Shown piece after piece: positions 7,574 to 10,987 of a stretch of 10,987 bases of DNA. The stretch comes from Nitrospira defluvii. GTDB lineage: Bacteria > Nitrospirota > Nitrospiria > Nitrospirales > Nitrospiraceae. The stretch is taken from assembly GCA_016199015.1 (NCBI GenBank), contig JACQHN010000442.1:1-10987 (forward strand). The letters are read 5' to 3'. The notes beneath the pieces were generated by a model. The model worked only from the letters and a program-made list of their open reading frames with translations, did no database searches and was not told the origin of the DNA. Made by a program: the position numbers and the translations under genes. Position 1 is the stretch's first letter. Each line of letters starts with the position of its first letter.

Positions 7574-7577
7574 CGCA

Positions 7578-9665
7578 ATGGGGGAGACGGAACAGAATCG
7601 CTACCGGCAGGCCGAAGAGGCACTCATGCAGGTGGCCGCCGCCGTTCAGCGACAGGAGCGGGTAGATCTCACAGAGATGACCCATCTTGCCGGAACTATA
7701 GTCGATTCGATTCAAGAAAGCGATCAGTTGGTCGTCGAGGCGCTCTCAAGTCCCGCAGGCATCCCGCTGGTGACGAATCTCGTCAATGTCAGCATTCTGG
7801 GCACGAAGGTCGGCATTGGCCTCGGTTACTATGGCGCGGAATTGCGACGATTGGCATTGGCCGGCCTGGTGCACGACATCGGTATTTTCGCTGTGCCGCA
7901 GAACCTGCTCACAAAAACCGGACGCCTGTCCCCTGATGAGCGAGCCCTGGTCGAGCAACATCCGCGTCTGGGGTGTGGGGTGATTGAGCGTCTCGGATCG
8001 GAGTACGCCTGGTTGGCTGAAGTCGTGCTGCAGGCCCATGAGCGGGGGAGGGGACAGGGGTATCCCAATCGCTTGAAGGGCCGAGAGATCAACGAGCTGG
8101 CGCAAATCATCGGCCTCGTTGATATTTTCGATGCCCTTGTCAGTCCCCGTCCCTATCGTCGGCGCCTGCTGCCGCACGAAGCCATCCGCGAGTTGCTGAA
8201 CACCGAACGCACTGCGTTTCCACGTGAAATCATGAAAGGGTTGGTCGAGCAGTTGTCGGTCTATCCTTTGGGGACGAAGGTCCGGCTGAACAGCGGAGAG
8301 GAAGGAGTGGTCGTCCGCATCACGCCCTCGCACCCCTCGCGCCCGGTTCTTCGCGTGACTGGGGAGCAAGAGGAGTCCGTGACCGCTGTGCCGCGCTATC
8401 TCGATCTGAGTGTGTTGCCCCATGTGTCCGTAGCGGACACGGTTGATCCACCGGCGCTGGAGCGGATCACCTTCCCGTCTTCCCCGCCATCTGTTGAAGC
8501 GGCCGCGTCGTCTACCAACGCATCGGAGCAGTTTGCCGCTTTACTCGAGAGCCTTGATGCGATTGCTGGTGTGATTCAGGCTGCGGTGGAAAAGTCCCCG
8601 GCTCCTGCCTTCATCGACCATGCTCCGTCGGTCGTCGATCCTTCTGAACAGGCGACGCATGTAAGACGGGAAATTCTTGGCTTGTTCGTGCTGGAAGCTC
8701 GTGAATGGCTCAACCAAATTCAGACGGCTCTAGAGCGACTGGATACGACGAGCGAGCAGCCTCGCCGTGCCAGGCTGGCTACGATTCTGTGGCAGAGTGT
8801 GAGCAACCTCGCCCGCTCCGCTGCGACCGTCGGCCTGACGGCCGTGGAGGACATGGCCACGACACTTCTTCCGATCCTCCAGGCGGCGGTTAAGCATGAG
8901 CGGACTGTGGCGGCCCATCATGTGGCTTCGCTTCGGGAAGGTCTTTTGCTGATCACCAAGACCGTGCATGAGCTCGAACAGGTCGAGGCCATGCCGAATG
9001 AAGGCGCCGTCCCAGCTTCATCCACACCGGAGCGCATGCAAGGCGAGGAGTCGCTTCAATCGATGAGCGCGGAAGCCTCTCTCCCAACGGAGCCCTCCGA
9101 CCAACAGGAAGCTCATGGCGTGGTACCCTCCGCCCCCATTCTCGATGCCTTACGACAATTGCATGTGGCGCGAGGGCGGTCGGTTCAACCTGTGCGCGAT
9201 GTGCTGGAGACGGTCATTCAATGGTCTGAGCGTAAGATGGAACGCAATGCAGAGGTCGTGGATGCCCGAACCATCGGTCGCATCTTGAAAGACTTGGATG
9301 AGCTGGATGAACAATTTCTCGCGCACATGCAGACGCATGTTCCGGCTGTTCTCGCCACGCTCGGTCACATCGATCGTGCCAGCGAGGAGTGCGCCCTTCC
9401 TCCCCAGGCGTTGGAGCCTGTCTTTGATGAAATCGACATTCTTTCTGACGCGGCAGAACGGGTCTCAGCCGCAAATATCGCCCTGTTTTTAAACGGCTTG
9501 CGTATATTTCTCCGTGTCACGGTCCACCAGAAACCTTCTGCTGTGCGCGAACGATTGGATGCCGTGAAGGAACGGTTGGTCGCTCTGGTTCCGTTGGCCC
9601 AACAGTGGGTCGATATCGGCCGAGTGGAACGAGCGGCAATTTTCGACATTCTCCCCTTGGCGTAG
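7578..9665 (+). CDS. HD-GYP domain protein fused to a Ser-type Hpt-like module
   Basis: The product is 695 aa. The HD-GYP domain spans about 58-230, with H99-D100 (HDIG), H128 (QHPRLG), H154 (AHER), GYP 161-163 and D182 (LVDIFDAL). Known family role: hydrolysis of cyclic di-GMP to pGpG or GMP at a two- or three-metal site. Two usual ligand positions differ: the first His is N67 (TNLVNVS) and the first His of the HHE motif is A153; the Lys after HDIG is Ile. Activity is therefore uncertain. A beta-rich extension follows (LSVYPLGTKVRLNSGEEG, about 226-285), as in related HD-GYP proteins. After a linker, 362-460 is an Hpt-like domain whose His position is S409 (SNLARSAATVGL). An acidic, Ser/Pro-rich linker and a helical domain (519-695) complete the chain. 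The 362-695 region is paralogous to the gene just upstream. The fusion suggests that the chemosensory kinase cluster influences c-di-GMP levels (inference). Confidence 0.85.
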   Translation: MGETEQNRYRQAEEALMQVAAAVQRQERVDLTEMTHLAGTIVDSIQESDQLVVEALSSPAGIPLVTNLVNVSILGTKVGIGLGYYGAELRRLALAGLVHDIGIFAVPQNLLTKTGRLSPDERALVEQHPRLGCGVIERLGSEYAWLAEVVLQAHERGRGQGYPNRLKGREINELAQIIGLVDIFDALVSPRPYRRRLLPHEAIRELLNTERTAFPREIMKGLVEQLSVYPLGTKVRLNSGEEGVVVRITPSHPSRPVLRVTGEQEESVTAVPRYLDLSVLPHVSVADTVDPPALERITFPSSPPSVEAAASSTNASEQFAALLESLDAIAGVIQAAVEKSPAPAFIDHAPSVVDPSEQATHVRREILGLFVLEAREWLNQIQTALERLDTTSEQPRRARLATILWQSVSNLARSAATVGLTAVEDMATTLLPILQAAVKHERTVAAHHVASLREGLLLITKTVHELEQVEAMPNEGAVPASSTPERMQGEESLQSMSAEASLPTEPSDQQEAHGVVPSAPILDALRQLHVARGRSVQPVRDVLETVIQWSERKMERNAEVVDARTIGRILKDLDELDEQFLAHMQTHVPAVLATLGHIDRASEECALPPQALEPVFDEIDILSDAAERVSAANIALFLNGLRIFLRVTVHQKPSAVRERLDAVKERLVALVPLAQQWVDIGRVERAAIFDILPLA

Positions 9666-9666
9666 C

Positions 9667-9705
9667 AGGGGAGGAGAACGTGGCGTCAGCTTCGGTTCTG
9701 CCCCT
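9667..9705 (+). terminator. Possible stem-loop after the HD-GYP gene
   Basis: Immediately after TAG 9663-9665, AGGGG (9667-9671) and AGAAC (9675-9679) can pair with GTTCT (9695-9699) and CCCCT (9701-9705). This gives a bulged 10-bp stem with a 15-nt loop. No T run follows, so it is at best a weak intrinsic terminator. Confidence 0.3.
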
Positions 9706-9834
9706 CTCGGCGTCTCACGAATTCTTACCGGTTTACACCTGATCAGTCGCGTACCCTGCTGACAGCTCGCGATTCGCTTCGCCTAATCCTTGAGCAGATT
9801 GCGTGTACCCCCGCGCAGCCCCATCATCGGTTGC

Positions 9835-9905
9835 CTATCCACACGGTTGCGCACAGCCCGTCCACAGTTCTTGTGGACAGATGAACATGTGGATCTGTTC
9901 AAGAA
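9835..9905. promoter_or_regulatory. TCCACA/TGTGGA cluster with nested inverted repeats (operator or DnaA-box-like)
   Basis: Four hexamers occur within 56 nt: TCCACA at 9838-9843 and 9861-9866, TGTGGA at 9872-9877 and 9888-9893. The first lies in CTATCCACA, one base from the E. coli DnaA box TTATCCACA; the others match 6-7 of 9. The middle pair is a perfect 7-bp inverted repeat (GTCCACA 9860-9866, TGTGGAC 9872-9878). A second overlapping dyad pairs TTCTTG and ACAG (9868-9880) with CTGT and CAAGAA (9895-9905). The region is not AT-rich and no dnaA is seen, so an operator is as likely as an origin element. Confidence 0.4.
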
Positions 9906-10007
9906 TGACCGTACGAGGGAACTTGATGACATGCCTCACAGGTATTTGTTCGCGCGACATGCATTTTCCCTTGCGGTTGAGGTTGGGATTGTACGACCAT
10001 CACGGCC

Positions 10008-10532
10008 ATGCCAAAACTCGTGACAGTCAAACAACAAGAAGGGCAGGACGCAAAAGCGACCGCCTACGTCAAAGCCTACATTTTATTTCCAGCCGGTATT
10101 CTCGGCTTGGTCTCCATGGTCGGTGGCGTCGGCGCCTTGGGGTACCAACTCATTGCCACCGACACCTACACCTGGGAAACCTTTCTGCAAAGTTCAGGGT
10201 TGTTAGTGCTGGGAGGGGTGCTTGGCTGGTTGCAGACGACGTATCACCGGTGGATTCTGCGCCATCGCCCTGAGGTCTTCGCTGCACGCATGCGGCAGCC
10301 GACGCTCAAGAAGGGTGGACGTCTCAAGCGTCAGGGCGGGTCGGAGCAGGACTCGCCCAGCGGGTCGCCTTGGGCTCCTGTCGCCTACATGGCCGGCCTG
10401 GCGCTGCTCCTGTTTGGATCCACGGTCGGCGTGGTCTATGGCGCGGTGTATCCGGTCGCTGCGTATTTCCTGCCCTGGGCAGGGTTTTTTTGGGCGAAGC
10501 TGTTCTTTTGGCGCACGGTCCTGAAAAACTGA
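10008..10532 (+). CDS. Small four-helix membrane protein of unknown function
   Basis: The product is 174 aa and I do not recognise its family. A short polar N-terminus is followed by predicted membrane segments at about 24-49 (LFPAGILGLVSMVGGVGALG) and 59-79 (rich in Gly and Leu). A basic Ser/Gly/Lys/Arg loop spans about 80-121, then two further hydrophobic segments at about 124-147 and 149-170, the last rich in Trp and Phe. No catalytic motif is visible. ATG 10008 is the only plausible start, because an in-frame stop lies at 9978-9980. No Shine-Dalgarno sequence is apparent, so translation could be weak or leaderless. The gene converges on lpxD with only 18 nt between stops. Any link to the envelope rests on this neighbourhood alone. 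Confidence 0.75.
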   Translation: MPKLVTVKQQEGQDAKATAYVKAYILFPAGILGLVSMVGGVGALGYQLIATDTYTWETFLQSSGLLVLGGVLGWLQTTYHRWILRHRPEVFAARMRQPTLKKGGRLKRQGGSEQDSPSGSPWAPVAYMAGLALLLFGSTVGVVYGAVYPVAAYFLPWAGFFWAKLFFWRTVLKN

Positions 10533-10550
10533 CGATCAGGCGAACGGGTA

Positions 10551-10987
10551 TTACTTGCGGCGGGGTTTGCGGGGCCTGATGGGTTGCCGGGCCTGTTCGA
10601 GGGTGGTAAGTCGTTCCTCCAACTCGCGAACGCGTTGGCGCAACTCGGGCAACTGCGGAATCACCGCCTGCGCTTTCAGAAACGTGGCATGCGGCATGAC
10701 TGGGGCGCCGGACACGACCTGGTTGGGCTCAAGGCTTCTGGTCACCCCGGACTTCGCCGCAATCATCACTTGATCGCCGATCTGCAAATGATCGGCGAGA
10801 CCGGCCTGGCCGCCGACCATCACGTAGCGCCCCAACGTCGTGCTTCCCGCAATTCCCACCTGCGCGACCAGGATGTTGTGCTCACCCACCACCACATTGT
10901 GGGCGATCTGCACGAGGTTGTCGATCTTGGTACCGCGCTTGATGACGGTGTCCCCGAACGTGGCGCGATCGACAGTCACATTGGCGC
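10551..10987 (-). CDS. lpxD: UDP-3-O-acylglucosamine N-acyltransferase LpxD, C-terminal fragment
   Basis: About 144 codons are visible on the minus strand. The frame is open to the window edge, reading [12 protein letters not shown], so the start lies beyond 10987; the GTG codon at 10979 is an internal Val. The chain shows left-handed beta-helix hexapeptide repeats (for example VVVGEHN, TTLGRYV, LQIGDQV). It includes QIAHN, whose His (codon 10899-10901) matches the catalytic His of E. coli LpxD, and a second His in GLADHLQIG. Known reaction: transfer of a 3-hydroxyacyl chain from acyl-ACP to UDP-3-O-acylglucosamine, the third step of lipid A synthesis, in the cytoplasm. The C-terminal helix ([19 protein letters not shown]) ends in a basic tail, [10 protein letters not shown]. 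Other lipid A genes, if clustered, would lie beyond the right edge. Confidence 0.9.
   Translation of the reverse strand, partial: ANVTVDRATFGDTVIKRGTKIDNLVQIAHNVVVGEHNILVAQVGIAGSTTLGRYVMVGGQAGLADHLQIGDQVMIAAKSGVTRSLEPNQVVSGAPVMPHATFLKAQAVIPQLPELRQRVRELEERLTTLEQARQPIRPRKPRRK

Larger units (their letters stand above)
7379..7577 (+). other. Non-coding gap before the HD-GYP gene
   Basis: This 199-nt stretch is the largest break in the chemosensory cluster. It holds a 7-bp inverted repeat (7391-7397 with 7437-7443, 39-nt loop) without a T run, a weak sigma-54-like element at 7496-7511 and the ribosome binding site of the next gene. No convincing sigma-70 promoter was found: TTGACG at 7482-7487 has no matching -10 box. 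Overlapping open frames here look like chance. Confidence 0.5.
9666..10007 (+). other. Intergenic region with nested dyad symmetry, no convincing gene
   Basis: This 342-nt gap separates the chemosensory cluster from the membrane protein gene. Besides the stem-loop just after 9665, it carries a cluster of TCCACA/TGTGGA motifs at 9835-9905, listed separately. Open frames from 9790 and 9803 have no ribosome binding site, resemble no family I know, and run out of frame into the downstream gene. No clear sigma-70 promoter was found. Confidence 0.6.

Noticed and set aside
7466..7936. 156-codon plus-strand open frame across the HD-GYP start
   Set aside because: It overlaps the HD-GYP gene in another frame, has no ribosome binding site and encodes a Gly/Arg-rich sequence of no known family.
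9666..10007. Replication origin (oriC)
   Set aside because: There are DnaA-box-like motifs, but no AT-rich unwinding stretch and no dnaA or dnaN nearby. Kept only as a motif cluster.
9803..10273. 156-codon open frame through the intergenic region into the membrane protein gene
   Set aside because: It lacks a ribosome binding site, is rich in His, Arg and Cys, and runs out of frame through a gene with clear membrane segments.
10551..10979. lpxD starting at the GTG codon at 10979
   Set aside because: The frame continues upstream to the window edge with LpxD-like residues (GAN) preceding this Val, so it is an internal codon of a truncated gene.

Overview
This window looks like a chromosomal segment of a GC-rich Gram-negative bacterium. 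LpxD implies lipid A synthesis. The style of the chemosensory and HD-GYP proteins recalls Nitrospirota (Nitrospira-type) genomes, but that placement is inference from memory and unconfirmed. No tRNA, rRNA, CRISPR array, insertion sequence or integrase is visible.

Positions 1-9665 hold a one-directional chemosensory cluster. In order: the C-terminal end of a methyl-accepting chemotaxis protein (1-316); a very large hybrid CheA with three His-bearing Hpt domains and a C-terminal receiver (369-3749); two divergent CheW-like adaptors (3797-4369 and 4386-4865); a receiver domain fused to a long coiled coil built of 31-residue repeats (4891-6372); a protein with an Hpt-like domain whose phospho-accepting His is replaced by Thr, followed by a helical domain of unknown function (6431-7378); and an HD-GYP protein whose C-terminal half copies the preceding protein, with Ser at the His site (7578-9665). 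Gaps are 16-58 nt up to 7378. A 199-nt gap precedes the HD-GYP gene, so it may have its own promoter.

The expected logic is as follows. The receptor and CheW-like adaptors control CheA autophosphorylation at up to three His sites. Phosphate can then go in cis to the CheA receiver or in trans to the receiver-coiled-coil protein. The two His-less Hpt-like modules cannot act as ordinary phosphohistidine carriers. They may instead dock, buffer or accept phosphate on Thr/Ser, and one of them ties the cluster to c-di-GMP turnover. No CheR, CheB, stand-alone CheY or flagellar gene is present in the window. The organisation resembles Pil-Chp (type IV pilus) or Frz-type systems more than classical flagellar chemotaxis.

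Positions 9666-10007 are a 342-nt gap with a cluster of TCCACA/TGTGGA motifs in nested dyad symmetry. Then come a small four-helix membrane protein of unknown function (10008-10532, plus strand) and, convergent with it, the C-terminal part of lpxD (10551-10987, minus strand, start beyond the window).

The main novel content is the set of five related Hpt-fold modules (three His, one Thr, one Ser), the shared unnamed C-terminal domain, and the regular 31-residue coiled-coil repeat on a receiver.
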